A DNA stretch of 64,000 bases, taken from positions 62,001-126,000 of the forward strand of contig NZ_LZJW01000177.1 of NCBI RefSeq assembly GCF_001667885.1. The letters run 5' to 3'. The first letter of the stretch is position 1. Each line of letters opens with the position of its first letter. Of the stretch, positions 1-8,271 are shown piece by piece. This DNA comes from Mycobacterium scrofulaceum (lineage in GTDB: Bacteria > Actinomycetota > Actinomycetes > Mycobacteriales > Mycobacteriaceae). The notes beneath the pieces were generated by a model, which made no database searches, was not told where the DNA came from, and worked only from the letters and a program-made list of their open reading frames with translations. The translations under genes and the position numbers were made by a program.

Positions 1-369
1 CGGATGCTGCCGCGCGCGACGTTCTGCCAGCCCCAGGTGGCCAGCTTCGGGCTGACCGAGCAGCAGGCCCGGGACGAGGGCTACGACGTGGTGGTGGCCA
101 AGTTCCCGTTCACCGCCAACGGCAAGGCGCACGGCCTGGGCGACCCCAGCGGCTTCGTCAAGCTGGTCGCCGACGCGAAACACCTCGAGCTGCTGGGCGG
201 GCACCTGATCGGCCACGACGTGTCCGAGCTGCTGCCCGAGCTGACCCTGGCGCAGAAGTGGGACCTGACCGCCACCGAGCTGGCCCGCAACGTGCACACG
301 CATCCGACCATGTCCGAGGCGCTGCAGGAGTGCTTCCACGGCCTGACCGGCCACATGATCAACTTCTAG
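1..369 (+). CDS. lpdC: Dihydrolipoamide dehydrogenase, C-terminal fragment (gene runs off the left edge)
   Basis: The reading frame is open from the first base and ends at 369, giving about 122 residues of the C-terminal dimerisation domain of a flavoprotein disulfide reductase. The stretch HTHPTMSEALQE contains the catalytic His and Glu of this family, which activate the redox disulfide from the partner subunit. Lpd oxidises dihydrolipoyl groups in pyruvate dehydrogenase, the branched-chain complex and, in mycobacteria, the peroxynitrite reductase/peroxidase with AhpC and AhpD. The N-terminal FAD domain and CxxxxC redox pair lie outside the window. The identity as lpdC also rests on the neighbours, which follow the Rv0463-Rv0467 order. 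Confidence 0.95.
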   Translation, partial: RMLPRATFCQPQVASFGLTEQQARDEGYDVVVAKFPFTANGKAHGLGDPSGFVKLVADAKHLELLGGHLIGHDVSELLPELTLAQKWDLTATELARNVHTHPTMSEALQECFHGLTGHMINF

Positions 370-375
370 GTTCCC

Positions 376-648
376 ATGCGCAGCGACATCGTTCTGGGGG
401 CCATCGGCGGCCTCGCCGCGGGCTATGTCCTGTGGCTGGTGGCCTTCTCGATCGCCGACGACAACGCGGCCGTGGGCCAGTGGGCCCCGACGGTGTTGCT
501 GCTGTCGCTCGCGCTGGCGGTCTGCGCCACGATGTGGGCGTCGTTTCTGCGGCGGCGGCGCAACTACGCGTGGTCGGGGTTCGGGTTCGGGCTGCCCGTG
601 CCGCCGCTGCTGCTGACGCTGGCCGTCCTGGCGAACGTCTACCTCTAG
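376..648 (+). CDS. Small conserved membrane protein (Rv0463-like)
   Basis: This 90-residue protein starts 6 bases after the lpdC stop, so it is probably cotranscribed. Three hydrophobic segments are visible, at about residues 7-27, 38-57 and 70-88. An arginine-rich loop (RRRRNY, about residues 60-65) separates the last two and is probably cytoplasmic. It lacks catalytic motifs. It matches the size and position of Rv0463 of M. tuberculosis. Its last 4 bases overlap the 3' end of the convergent gene on the other strand. Function is unknown. Confidence 0.8.
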   Translation: MRSDIVLGAIGGLAAGYVLWLVAFSIADDNAAVGQWAPTVLLLSLALAVCATMWASFLRRRRNYAWSGFGFGLPVPPLLLTLAVLANVYL

Positions 649-1220
649 GCGGGGCCGCTCTGGCGCGGGTTGTCCAGCGGGATCGCCAGGGCCGACATCG
701 TCGCGGCCAGGCCGTCGTATTGGCTTGCCAGCAAACAGAATTCGATGAGCTGACGCCGGTCCAGGTGCTGGGCGAGCTGCCGCCAGGTGGCGTCGGTGAC
801 GGTGCGGTCCTTGACGAACTCGTCCGTCGCGGTCAGCAGCGCCTGCTGGCGCACGGTCAGGCGCGCCTCCACCCGGTCCAGGCGCTCCGGCCACGCGAAG
901 ATGGCGGCCTGCAGGTCCGCGTCGAGCCCCTGGCGGGCGGCCATCCGGCGATGGTGCTGCAGCTCGTATTCGCAGGCGCGCAGGTGCGCGACCCGCAGGA
1001 TCACCAGCTCGGTGTCGATCGCCGGCAGGCGGCCGCGCAGCACGCGGCCGCTGTAGATGCTCCACACCAGGAACAGGAACTTGTTCTGGCCCAGCGTGGT
1101 GAACAGGTGCATCTCGGGCGCGCCGACCTTGCGGGCGGCCGACTTCGCGAGAATCCAGTTGATCAGCCCGAGTTCGCGGAACCGCCCGGAGGGGATCCGG
1201 CCCCCTTGCCCCGCGGTCAC
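645..1220 (-). CDS. AhpD/carboxymuconolactone decarboxylase-like protein (Rv0464c-like)
   Basis: A protein of about 191 residues, assuming the GTG start at 1220. That start forms a GTGA overlap with the ramB stop, which supports translational coupling and gives the family length. The central helix with RACEYELQHHRRMA resembles the CMD/AhpD core, but only one cysteine is present where the AhpD peroxidase has CxxC. A peroxidase role is therefore doubtful. Related proteins act in peroxide defence or as small-molecule decarboxylases. Its position behind ramB suggests it is read from the ramB promoter. An open frame continues upstream to 1334 inside ramB, and I treat that as chance. Confidence 0.82.
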   Translation of the reverse strand: MTAGQGGRIPSGRFRELGLINWILAKSAARKVGAPEMHLFTTLGQNKFLFLVWSIYSGRVLRGRLPAIDTELVILRVAHLRACEYELQHHRRMAARQGLDADLQAAIFAWPERLDRVEARLTVRQQALLTATDEFVKDRTVTDATWRQLAQHLDRRQLIEFCLLASQYDGLAATMSALAIPLDNPRQSGPA

Positions 1221-2641
1221 GGCTGCTTCACCAGGTACGGGGAGACGGTGCTGCGGTGCTCGTCGAGATCGAGCGCGCGCCCCAGGGCCGGGAAGGCCCG
1301 CTGTGGGCAGTTGTCGCGTTCGCAGACACGGCAACCTGCCCCGATCGGTGTGGCCACTGTTCCTGGTCCTCCGGAGACGTCGAGTCCTTCCGAGTAGACG
1401 AGCCGGTGCGCGTGGCGGAGCTCGCAGCCCAGGCCGATCGCGAAGGTCTTACCCGGCTGACCATACCGCGCGGCACGGCGCTCCACGGTGCGGGCCACCC
1501 ACATGTAGTTGCGGCCGTCGGGCATCTGGGCGATCTGCACCAGGATCTTGCCCGGGTTGGCGAACGTTTCGTAGACGTTCCACAGCGGGCAGGTGCCGCC
1601 GCTGGAGGAGAAGTGAAAACCCGTGGCGGACTGACGTTTTGACATATTGCCGGCCCGGTCCACCCGGACGAAGGAGAACGGCACGCCACGCATCGAAGGC
1701 CGCTGCAACGTGGAGAGCCGGTGCGCGATGGTCTCGTAGCTGACCGAGTAGAAGGAGGACAACCGTTCGACGTCGTAGCGGAAATTCTCTGCGACGTCGT
1801 GGAATTGGCGGTACGGCAGCACCGCGGCCGCGGCGAAGTAGTTGGCCAGCCCGAGCCGGGCCAGCGTGTGCGACTCTTCGCTGGTGAACTTGCCCTCCTC
1901 CACCAGGGTGTCGATCAGGTCGCCGTACTCGAGGTAGGCCAATTCGGCGGCCATCTTGAAAACCTGCTGGCCGAGCGACAGGTGGTTGCTGATCTCCAGC
2001 GTCTTGGTCCCGGGGTCAAACCGGTGCAGCACCGTGTCACCGAGATCGATCCGCCTGTTGATGTGCACGCCGTGCACCTCGGTCAGCCGGCGATTCAGCT
2101 CGCGCGCCAAATCGCCGTGGTGCAGCCGCATCTTGATCGTCAGGTCCTCGGCGGCGGTGTCCAGCTCGTGCAGGTAGTTCTGCCGCTGGTAGAAGTAGTC
2201 GCGCACCTCCTCGTGCGGCATGGTGATCGATCCGGTGCCGCTGCCGTCGGAGTACCGCTCCTCGGTGGCGGCGGCCAGCTGCGCCGTGGTGATGCGGTAG
2301 CGCCGGTGCAGGTTGACCACCGCGCGGGCCAGCGCGGGATGGGAGCCGACCATCTCGGCCACCTCGGCCGGGTCGACGTCGATGTCCAGGTCGCGGTCCA
2401 TGGTGACCTCGCGCAGCTCGGCCACCAGCCGGGTGTCGTCCTGGGACGCGAAGAACGTCGCGTCCACGCCGAACACCTCGGTGATCCGCAGCAGCACCGC
2501 CACGGTCAGCGGCCGGACGTCGTGCTCGATCTGGTTGAGGTAACTCGGCGAGATCTCCAGCATCTGGGCCAGGGCGGCCTGGGAGAAGCCGCGCTCGTTG
2601 CGGAGCTGACGGACGCGGGAGCCGACGAAGGTCTTGGACAC
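1217..2641 (-). CDS. ramB: RamB, transcriptional regulator of acetate and glyoxylate metabolism
   Basis: A 474-residue regulator. An N-terminal XRE-type helix-turn-helix (about residues 8-62, with FSQAALAQMLEISPSYLNQIE) is followed by an IrrE/ImmA-like middle domain and the C-terminal domain found in short-chain acyl-CoA regulators. RamB controls isocitrate lyase according to carbon source. A cysteine group in the C-terminal domain (GGTCPLWN, then C437, C440 and C445 in GCRVCERDNC) resembles that of the paralogue PrpR, reported to bind an Fe-S cluster; whether RamB does is inference. It is transcribed away from the thioesterase and icl genes, and mycobacterial RamB is known to regulate itself as well. 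Confidence 0.93.
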   Translation of the reverse strand: MSKTFVGSRVRQLRNERGFSQAALAQMLEISPSYLNQIEHDVRPLTVAVLLRITEVFGVDATFFASQDDTRLVAELREVTMDRDLDIDVDPAEVAEMVGSHPALARAVVNLHRRYRITTAQLAAATEERYSDGSGTGSITMPHEEVRDYFYQRQNYLHELDTAAEDLTIKMRLHHGDLARELNRRLTEVHGVHINRRIDLGDTVLHRFDPGTKTLEISNHLSLGQQVFKMAAELAYLEYGDLIDTLVEEGKFTSEESHTLARLGLANYFAAAAVLPYRQFHDVAENFRYDVERLSSFYSVSYETIAHRLSTLQRPSMRGVPFSFVRVDRAGNMSKRQSATGFHFSSSGGTCPLWNVYETFANPGKILVQIAQMPDGRNYMWVARTVERRAARYGQPGKTFAIGLGCELRHAHRLVYSEGLDVSGGPGTVATPIGAGCRVCERDNCPQRAFPALGRALDLDEHRSTVSPYLVKQP

Positions 2642-2793
2642 TTTGCCAGGATACCGGGTTGCTAAGCCGAAGTTGGCAGGGTTCGCAGCGGGCGCAAACG
2701 CGTCGCGATTGGTTTTTGACAGTGGTCGTTGGCATGATTCGCAACGGAGGCCTCAGCGTGAGTGCCCACAAGGAGGAAACGGGGAGCGAAGCC

Positions 2794-3588
2794 GTGAGCC
2801 TGGACAAAGAACTGATGCCGGTTCCCGACGGCCACCCCGACGTGTTCGACCGTGAATGGCCGCTTCGGGTGGCCGACATCGACCGGACGGGCCGGCTGCG
2901 GCTGGACGCGGCGTGCCGGCACATCCAGGACATCGGCCAGGATCAGCTGCGCGAGATGGGCTTCGAGGAGACCCACCCGCTGTGGATCGTCCGCCGCACG
3001 ATGCTCGACCTGATCCGTCCCATCGAGTTTCAGGACATGCTGCGCTGCCGGCGGTGGTGCTCGGGCACGTCGAACCGGTGGTGTGAGATGCGGGTCCGCG
3101 TCGACGGACGCAAGGGCGGCCTGATCGAGTCCGAGGCCTTCTGGATCAACATCAACCGGGAGACCCAGATGCCGTCGCGCATCTCCGACGACTTCCTCGC
3201 CGGCCTGCACAAGACCACCTCGGTCGACCGGCTGCGGTGGAAGGGCTACCTGAAGCCGGGCAGCCGCGACGACGCGGTCGAGATCCACGAGTTTCCCGTC
3301 CGGGTCACCGACATCGACCTGTTCGACCACATGAACAACTCGGTGTACTGGAGCGTGATCGAGGACTACCTCGCGTCGCACCTGGCCCTGATGGCGCGGC
3401 CCCTGCGCGTGACGATCGAGCACGAGGCCCCGGTGGCGCTGGGCGACAAGCTGGAGATCATCTCGCACATCCACCCGGCCGGATCGACCGACCAGTTCGG
3501 TCCCGGGCTCGTCGATCGGCCTGTTACAACGCTCACATATGCGGTCGGCGACGAGACCAAAGCGGTCGCCGCGCTCTTCAACCGCTAA
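2794..3588 (+). CDS. Acyl-ACP thioesterase-like hot-dog protein (Rv0466-like)
   Basis: A 264-residue protein with two hot-dog units, as in acyl-ACP thioesterases of the FatA/FatB type. The first unit spans about residues 10-140. The second carries DLFDHMNNSVYW near residue 175, equivalent to the active-site loop with its His and Asn residues. The expected role is release of fatty acids from acyl carrier protein. GTG at 2794 gives the length expected for the family and follows GGGGAG at 2781-2786. An in-frame GTG at 2758 has a strong site of its own (AACGGAGG at 2742-2749), so a 12-residue longer form is possible. It sits between divergent ramB and icl. Confidence 0.85.
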   Translation: MSLDKELMPVPDGHPDVFDREWPLRVADIDRTGRLRLDAACRHIQDIGQDQLREMGFEETHPLWIVRRTMLDLIRPIEFQDMLRCRRWCSGTSNRWCEMRVRVDGRKGGLIESEAFWININRETQMPSRISDDFLAGLHKTTSVDRLRWKGYLKPGSRDDAVEIHEFPVRVTDIDLFDHMNNSVYWSVIEDYLASHLALMARPLRVTIEHEAPVALGDKLEIISHIHPAGSTDQFGPGLVDRPVTTLTYAVGDETKAVAALFNR

Positions 3589-3859
3589 CAGGACAAGCGT
3601 CCCGGTAAATGACCCGCTGACCTGCGGATTCTTGTTACCAGCCGGTAGTTTCTGGAACGGTTCAGTTCCCGTTCATCTTTGCAAGATTTGCTAAATACCG
3701 CCGAGTCGTTGCCGAAATTGGCAAATGAAATGGGTGGAAATGCGTGGTCAAGCTGTGCCATCTTCGAATTAGCACACCAGCGAAGTTGAGCCGCTAGCTA
3801 CCGCCGGTGACGCGTTCACCAACTCAGAAGTAGTGAAGATTCGTTAAGGAGCATGCCCA
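3589..3859 (+). promoter_or_regulatory. icl upstream region with candidate RamB operators
   Basis: A 271-base gap precedes icl and is clearly richer in A+T than the flanking genes. It holds TTTGCAA at 3678-3684, TTTGCTAAA at 3687-3695 and TTGGCAAAT at 3718-3726. These resemble the TTTGCAAA core known for RamB operators in Corynebacteriales, and two of them lie about one helical turn apart. The ribosome binding site of icl is TAAGGAG at 3845-3851. The core resemblance is seen directly; binding is inferred from the neighbouring ramB gene. Confidence 0.6.
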
Positions 3860-5146
3860 ATGTCTGCCGTTGGCACCCCGAAGAGCGCCGAAGAGATCAA
3901 GAAGGACTGGGACACCAACCCGCGCTGGAAGGGTGTCACCCGCACCTACAGCGCCGAGGATGTCGTCGCCCTGCAGGGCACCGTGGTCGAGGAGAACACC
4001 CTGGCCCGGCGCGGCGCCGAGGTCCTGTGGAGCCAGTTGCACGACCTCGAGTTCGTCAACGCGCTCGGCGCGCTGACCGGCAACATGGCCGTCCAGCAGG
4101 TCCGCGCCGGCCTGAAGGCCATCTACCTGTCGGGTTGGCAGGTCGCCGGTGACGCCAACCTGTCCGGCCACACCTACCCCGACCAGAGCCTGTACCCGGC
4201 CAACTCCGTGCCGCAGGTCGTGCGCCGGATCAACAACGCGCTGCTGCGCGCCGACCAGATCGCCAAGGTCGAGGGCGACACCTCGGTGGAGAACTGGCTG
4301 GCCCCGATCGTCGCCGACGGCGAGGCGGGCTTCGGTGGCGCGCTGAACGTCTACGAGCTGCAGAAGGCGATGATCGCCGCCGGTGTCGCCGGTTCGCACT
4401 GGGAGGACCAGCTGGCCTCGGAGAAGAAGTGCGGCCACCTCGGTGGCAAGGTGCTGATCCCGACCCAGCAGCACATCCGCACGCTGACCTCGGCCCGCCT
4501 GGCGGCCGACGTCGCCGACGTGCCGACCGTCGTGATCGCCCGGACCGACGCCGAGGCGGCCACGCTGATCACCTCGGACGTCGACGAGCGCGACCAGCCG
4601 TTCATCACCGGTGAGCGGACCAAGGAGGGCTTCTACCGGGTGCGCAACGGCCTCGAGCCCTGCATCGCCCGGGCCAAGGCTTACGCGCCGTACTCGGACC
4701 TGATCTGGATGGAGACCGGCACCCCGGACCTCGAGCTGGCGGCGAAGTTCGCCGAGGGCGTCAAGGCCGAGTTCCCCGACCAGCTGCTGGCCTACAACTG
4801 CTCGCCGTCGTTCAACTGGAAGAAGCACCTCGACGACGCGACCATCGCCAAGTTCCAAAAAGAGCTGGGCGCAATGGGATTCAAGTTCCAGTTCATCACG
4901 CTGGCCGGCTTCCACGCGCTGAACTACTCGATGTTCGATCTGGCCTACGGCTACGCCCGCAACCAGATGACCGCCTACGTCGAGCTGCAGGAGCGCGAGT
5001 TCGACGCCGAGGAGCGCGGTTACACCGCGACCAAGCACCAGCGCGAGGTCGGTGCGGGTTACTTCGACCGCATCGCCACCACGGTCGACCCCACTTCGTC
5101 GACCACCGCGCTGACCGGCTCCACCGAAGAGGGTCAGTTTCACTGA
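3860..5146 (+). CDS. icl: Isocitrate lyase, glyoxylate shunt
   Basis: A 428-residue enzyme, the length of M. tuberculosis Icl1. It cleaves isocitrate to glyoxylate and succinate, allowing growth on fatty acids and acetate, and mycobacterial Icl also works as methylisocitrate lyase on propionyl-CoA carbon. The catalytic signature KKCGHLGG is intact with Cys191, and the metal and substrate segments SGWQVAGDAN and NCSPSFNW are present. The ATG at 3860 has TAAGGAG 8 bases upstream. Divergent ramB and the TTTGCAA-like sites upstream indicate control by RamB. Paired hairpins follow the stop codon. This is one of the safest calls in the window. Confidence 0.98.
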   Translation: MSAVGTPKSAEEIKKDWDTNPRWKGVTRTYSAEDVVALQGTVVEENTLARRGAEVLWSQLHDLEFVNALGALTGNMAVQQVRAGLKAIYLSGWQVAGDANLSGHTYPDQSLYPANSVPQVVRRINNALLRADQIAKVEGDTSVENWLAPIVADGEAGFGGALNVYELQKAMIAAGVAGSHWEDQLASEKKCGHLGGKVLIPTQQHIRTLTSARLAADVADVPTVVIARTDAEAATLITSDVDERDQPFITGERTKEGFYRVRNGLEPCIARAKAYAPYSDLIWMETGTPDLELAAKFAEGVKAEFPDQLLAYNCSPSFNWKKHLDDATIAKFQKELGAMGFKFQFITLAGFHALNYSMFDLAYGYARNQMTAYVELQEREFDAEERGYTATKHQREVGAGYFDRIATTVDPTSSTTALTGSTEEGQFH

Positions 5147-5230
5147 GGACGAGCGGGCCTCGGCCCGCGAGGACGAAGTGAAACCGGATGGCTTGAGTCA
5201 CTGAGTGAAAACCAGTGGCCTGAGCCACTG
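5138..5230 (+). terminator. Hairpin cluster downstream of icl
   Basis: Three inverted repeats overlap or follow the icl stop. GCGGGC-CTCG-GCCCGC lies at 5153-5168. It is nested inside TTTCACT (5138-5144) pairing with AGTGAAA (5177-5183). A second hairpin, CAGTGGC-CTGA-GCCACTG, lies at 5213-5230. No clear T-run follows, which is common for mycobacterial terminators. The cluster probably ends the icl transcript before fadB2. Confidence 0.6.
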
Positions 5231-5384
5231 ACCCTCCGGAGCCGAGCGGCCGGGGAACCGCACCGCTGCGATCCAGATCGTGCGAGTTTCCGGCCGCTCA
5301 CCGTGAAGTAGCATTGGCCCCGCCCAGCGAACCTGGGCGGGGCCTATTGCGGTGCAAGACGATACGACACCGAAAGAGATGACA

Positions 5385-6248
5385 GTGAGCGACGCAGCGA
5401 TTCAGCGGGTAGGGGTGGTCGGGGCCGGCCAGATGGGGTCCGGCATCGCCGAAGTCTCGGTCCGCGCCGGCGTCGACGTGACGGTGTTCGAGACCACCGA
5501 GGCCCTGATCACGGCCGGACGCAACCGCATCGTGAAGTCGCTGGAGCGCGGGGTCAGCGCGGGCAAGGTGACCGAGCGGGAACGCGACCGCGCGCTCAGC
5601 CAGCTCACCTTCACCACCGACCTGAAGGACCTCGCCGACCGCCAGTTGGTCATCGAGGCGATCATCGAAGACGAGTCGGTCAAGGCGGACATCTTCGCCG
5701 AACTCGACCGGGCCATCACCGATCCCGACGCCGTGCTTGCCTCCAACACGTCCAGCATTCCGATCATGAAGATTGCGGCGGCCACCAAGAACCCACAGCG
5801 GGTGTTGGGGCTGCACTTCTTCAACCCCGTGCCGGTGCTCCCGCTGGTCGAGCTGGTCAGCACGCTGGTCACCGACGAAGCCGCCGCCGCGCGGACCGAG
5901 GAATTCGCCAGCGCCGTCCTGGGCAAGCAGGTGGTGCGCTGCTCGGACCGGTCGGGCTTCGTCGTCAACGCCCTGCTGGTGCCCTATCTGTTGTCGGCAA
6001 TTCGCATGGTGGAGGCGGGTTTCGCCACCATCGAAGACGTCGACAAGGCGGTTGTCGCCGGCCTGTCCCACCCGATGGGCCCGCTGCGGCTGTCCGACCT
6101 GGTGGGCCTGGACACCCTGAAGCTGATCGCGGACAAGATGTTCGAGGAATTCAAGGAACCGCAGTACGGTCCTCCGCCGCTGCTGCTGCGCATGGTGGAG
6201 GCGGGCCGGCTGGGCAAGAAAACCGGCCAGGGCTTCTACACCTACTGA
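5385..6248 (+). CDS. fadB2: 3-hydroxybutyryl-CoA dehydrogenase
   Basis: A 287-residue NAD-dependent dehydrogenase that interconverts 3-hydroxyacyl-CoA and acetoacyl-CoA. The N-terminal Rossmann loop GAGQMGSGIAE begins near residue 12. The catalytic region SNTSSIPI and HFFNPVPVLPLVE, including the active His, follows at about residues 115-150. The C-terminal 3HCDH helical domain ends in GQGFYTY. GTG at 5385 is chosen because GAAAGAG lies about 7 bases upstream; an ATG two codons earlier would have no spacing. It follows icl, so both genes handle fatty-acid-derived carbon. Confidence 0.93.
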   Translation: MSDAAIQRVGVVGAGQMGSGIAEVSVRAGVDVTVFETTEALITAGRNRIVKSLERGVSAGKVTERERDRALSQLTFTTDLKDLADRQLVIEAIIEDESVKADIFAELDRAITDPDAVLASNTSSIPIMKIAAATKNPQRVLGLHFFNPVPVLPLVELVSTLVTDEAAAARTEEFASAVLGKQVVRCSDRSGFVVNALLVPYLLSAIRMVEAGFATIEDVDKAVVAGLSHPMGPLRLSDLVGLDTLKLIADKMFEEFKEPQYGPPPLLLRMVEAGRLGKKTGQGFYTY

Positions 6249-6287
6249 CGGCGAAGCGCCTGCTGACGGCGAAGCCGCCCGGCGCTT

Positions 6288-7151
6288 CTACTTTTCCAGC
6301 GTGAACTGGTCGACGTCGGTGTAGCCCTGGCGGAACAGCTTCGCGCAACCGGTCAGGTACTTCATGTAGCGGTCGTAGACCTCTTGCGACTGGATGGCGA
6401 TGGCCTCCTCGCGATTCGCCTCGAGGGCGGCCGCCCACATGTCCAGCGTGCGCGCGTAGTGCAGCTGCAGCGAGTGCACCCGGGTCAGCTCGAAGCCGGC
6501 CGTGACGGCGTACTCGCCGACGGTCTGCGGGGTGGGAAGCCAGCCCCCCGGGAAGATCTCGGTGAGGATGAACTGGGAGAAGTGCACGATCTCGTGGGTC
6601 AGCGTCATGCCCCGCGCCCTGGCCTCCTTGAAGGACGGGCGAACGATGGTGTGCAGCAACATGATCCCGTCGGACGGCAGCGCCTGGTAGGCCATCTTGA
6701 AGAAGCGGCCGTAGCGCTGGCGGCCGAAGTGCTCGAAGGCGCCGATCGAGACGATGCGGTCGACGGGCTCGTGGAACTTCTCCCACCCCTCCAACAGCAC
6801 GCGCCGGGTGCGGGGGGTGTCCATCTCGTCGAACGCCCTCTGCACATGCTCGGCCTGGTTCTCCGACAACGTCAGGCCCACGACGTTGACGTCGTACTTC
6901 TCGATGGCCCGGCGCATGGTCGCGCCCCAGCCGCAGCCGATGTCCAGCAGCGTCATGCCCGGTTCCAGCTTCAGCTTCCCCAGCGCCAGGTCGATCTTGG
7001 CGAGCTGCGCCTCCTCGAGGGTCATGTCGTCGCGCTCGAAGTAGGCACAGCTGTACGTCTGGGTGGGGTCCAGGAACAGCCGGAAGAAATCATCGGACAA
7101 GTCGTAGTGGGCTTGCACGTTTCCAAAATGCGGCGTGAGCTGCACAGACAT
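6288..7151 (-). CDS. pcaA: Mycolic acid cyclopropane synthase PcaA
   Basis: A 287-residue S-adenosylmethionine-dependent methyltransferase, the same length as M. tuberculosis PcaA. PcaA makes the proximal cis-cyclopropane of alpha-mycolates and is needed for cording and persistence. Visible motifs are the SAM loop LLDIGCGWG (near residue 70), GLTLSENQ, the active-site segment IGAFEHFG and the C-terminal KYLTGCAKLFRQGYTDVDQFTL. The N-terminus (SVQLTPHFGNVQAHYDLSDD) separates PcaA from UmaA and CmaA2. In M. tuberculosis umaA lies between fadB2 and pcaA; here those genes are only 39 bases apart, so umaA is missing from this spot. Confidence 0.94.
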   Translation of the reverse strand: MSVQLTPHFGNVQAHYDLSDDFFRLFLDPTQTYSCAYFERDDMTLEEAQLAKIDLALGKLKLEPGMTLLDIGCGWGATMRRAIEKYDVNVVGLTLSENQAEHVQRAFDEMDTPRTRRVLLEGWEKFHEPVDRIVSIGAFEHFGRQRYGRFFKMAYQALPSDGIMLLHTIVRPSFKEARARGMTLTHEIVHFSQFILTEIFPGGWLPTPQTVGEYAVTAGFELTRVHSLQLHYARTLDMWAAALEANREEAIAIQSQEVYDRYMKYLTGCAKLFRQGYTDVDQFTLEK

Positions 7152-7343
7152 GTCGAGAAGAGCCTTTCGTTACGCGGAGACAAAGACGCCCGGCCAGCAC
7201 GGCGCATGGGCGTCGCCCCCGATGCACCCCCTGCATGTTAGTCGCTCCGGGGGATGCACGTCGTTCTCACTAGCGGGTCATAGCGTCACACGAGACGGGA
7301 TGAATTCACAAAATGAGCCCCGTCACTCGGCAGCACCGGGCCC

Positions 7344-8084
7344 CTACCGCGGGGACCGATCCTGCTGCCCGCGGGGCGGAACGATCGGCGACGGGTGGGG
7401 CTCTTCGCGGAACTTCTCCAGCGACCCGCCGACCTCGACGATGCCCTTCAACGCGTTCCAGCTCAGCATCGTCAGGTAGTCGATCAACTCATCGCGGCTC
7501 ATGCGCGGGAAAGACATCCAGGAGTGCGTGGCCAGCTGCACGCCGCCGACGATGAGGTAGGCCCACGGCTCCGCCCCGCCGGTGTCCATCCCCGCCTGTT
7601 GCATGCGGCGGCGCATGAGCACCGCGAGCATGCGGGCGATGATCCGCTCGGAGTCGGCGATCACCTTGCTCTTGCTGGCCGAGCTGTTCGACATCACGAA
7701 GCGGTAGGGCTCGGGTTCGTTCGCGACCGTTTCGACGTACACCCGGATGACCTCGCGGGTCAGGTCGAAGCCGTCCAGATTGGACGTCAGCGCGGCGGCC
7801 AGGTTGGGGATCAGGGTGGTTTGGGTGAACCGCATCATCACGGCGGTCGTCAGGTCGTTCTTGTCGACGAAGTAGCGATACAGCACCGTCTTGGAGACGC
7901 CGATATCCGCGGCGATGTCATCCATGCTCAACGTGCCGCCGTGCCGCCGGATCGCGTCGATCGTGCCGTCTACCAACTCGTTGCGGCGCTCCACCTTGTG
8001 TTGGTGCCAGCGCCGCTTGCGACCATCCGTCTTGGCCGCTACCGCCAACGTTCGCTCTGCCACTGTCGCCGATATCCCATTCAC
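7344..8084 (-). CDS. TetR-family transcriptional regulator (Rv0472c-like)
   Basis: A 246-residue regulator. The helix-turn-helix lies at about residues 40-85, with SMDDIAADIGVSKTVLYRYFVDKNDL as the recognition region. The C-terminal ligand domain contains WAYLIVGGVQLATHSWMSF. The N-terminal extension is basic (DGRKRRWHQHKVERR). The start is uncertain: GTG at 8084 is the longest option and the M. tuberculosis protein, as I recall it, is about 12 residues shorter. It lies behind pcaA and is divergent from the DUF445 gene. The ligand cannot be read from the sequence. Confidence 0.85.
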   Translation of the reverse strand: MNGISATVAERTLAVAAKTDGRKRRWHQHKVERRNELVDGTIDAIRRHGGTLSMDDIAADIGVSKTVLYRYFVDKNDLTTAVMMRFTQTTLIPNLAAALTSNLDGFDLTREVIRVYVETVANEPEPYRFVMSNSSASKSKVIADSERIIARMLAVLMRRRMQQAGMDTGGAEPWAYLIVGGVQLATHSWMSFPRMSRDELIDYLTMLSWNALKGIVEVGGSLEKFREEPHPSPIVPPRGQQDRSPR

Positions 8085-8211
8085 TAGACGCCCTCGATAC
8101 TACGGCGTGCGGGCCTGTTTCGAACGGTGACCGCGCGCCCGTGCGGGCTTGTGAACAGTGCGGTCACACCAAACGCCCGCGACGATGAATGATGGAGTGG
8201 TGGTACACAGA

Positions 8212-8256
8212 GCCTCGCCCCGAGGCGAAGCGCCGGGCCCCCGCACGACGGGCCCG
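8212..8256 (+). repeat. Two perfect hairpins upstream of the DUF445 gene
   Basis: GCCTCG-CCC-CGAGGC lies at 8212-8226 and CGGGCCC-N9-CGGGCCC-complement (CGGGCCC at 8234-8240, GGGCCCG at 8250-8256) follows after 7 bases. Both stems are perfect. They fall just before the chosen GTG start of the next gene, so they are either leader RNA structure or would encode a poorly conserved N-terminal tail if translation begins upstream. Confidence 0.6.
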
Positions 8257-8271
8257 GCATCGACGACTCCG

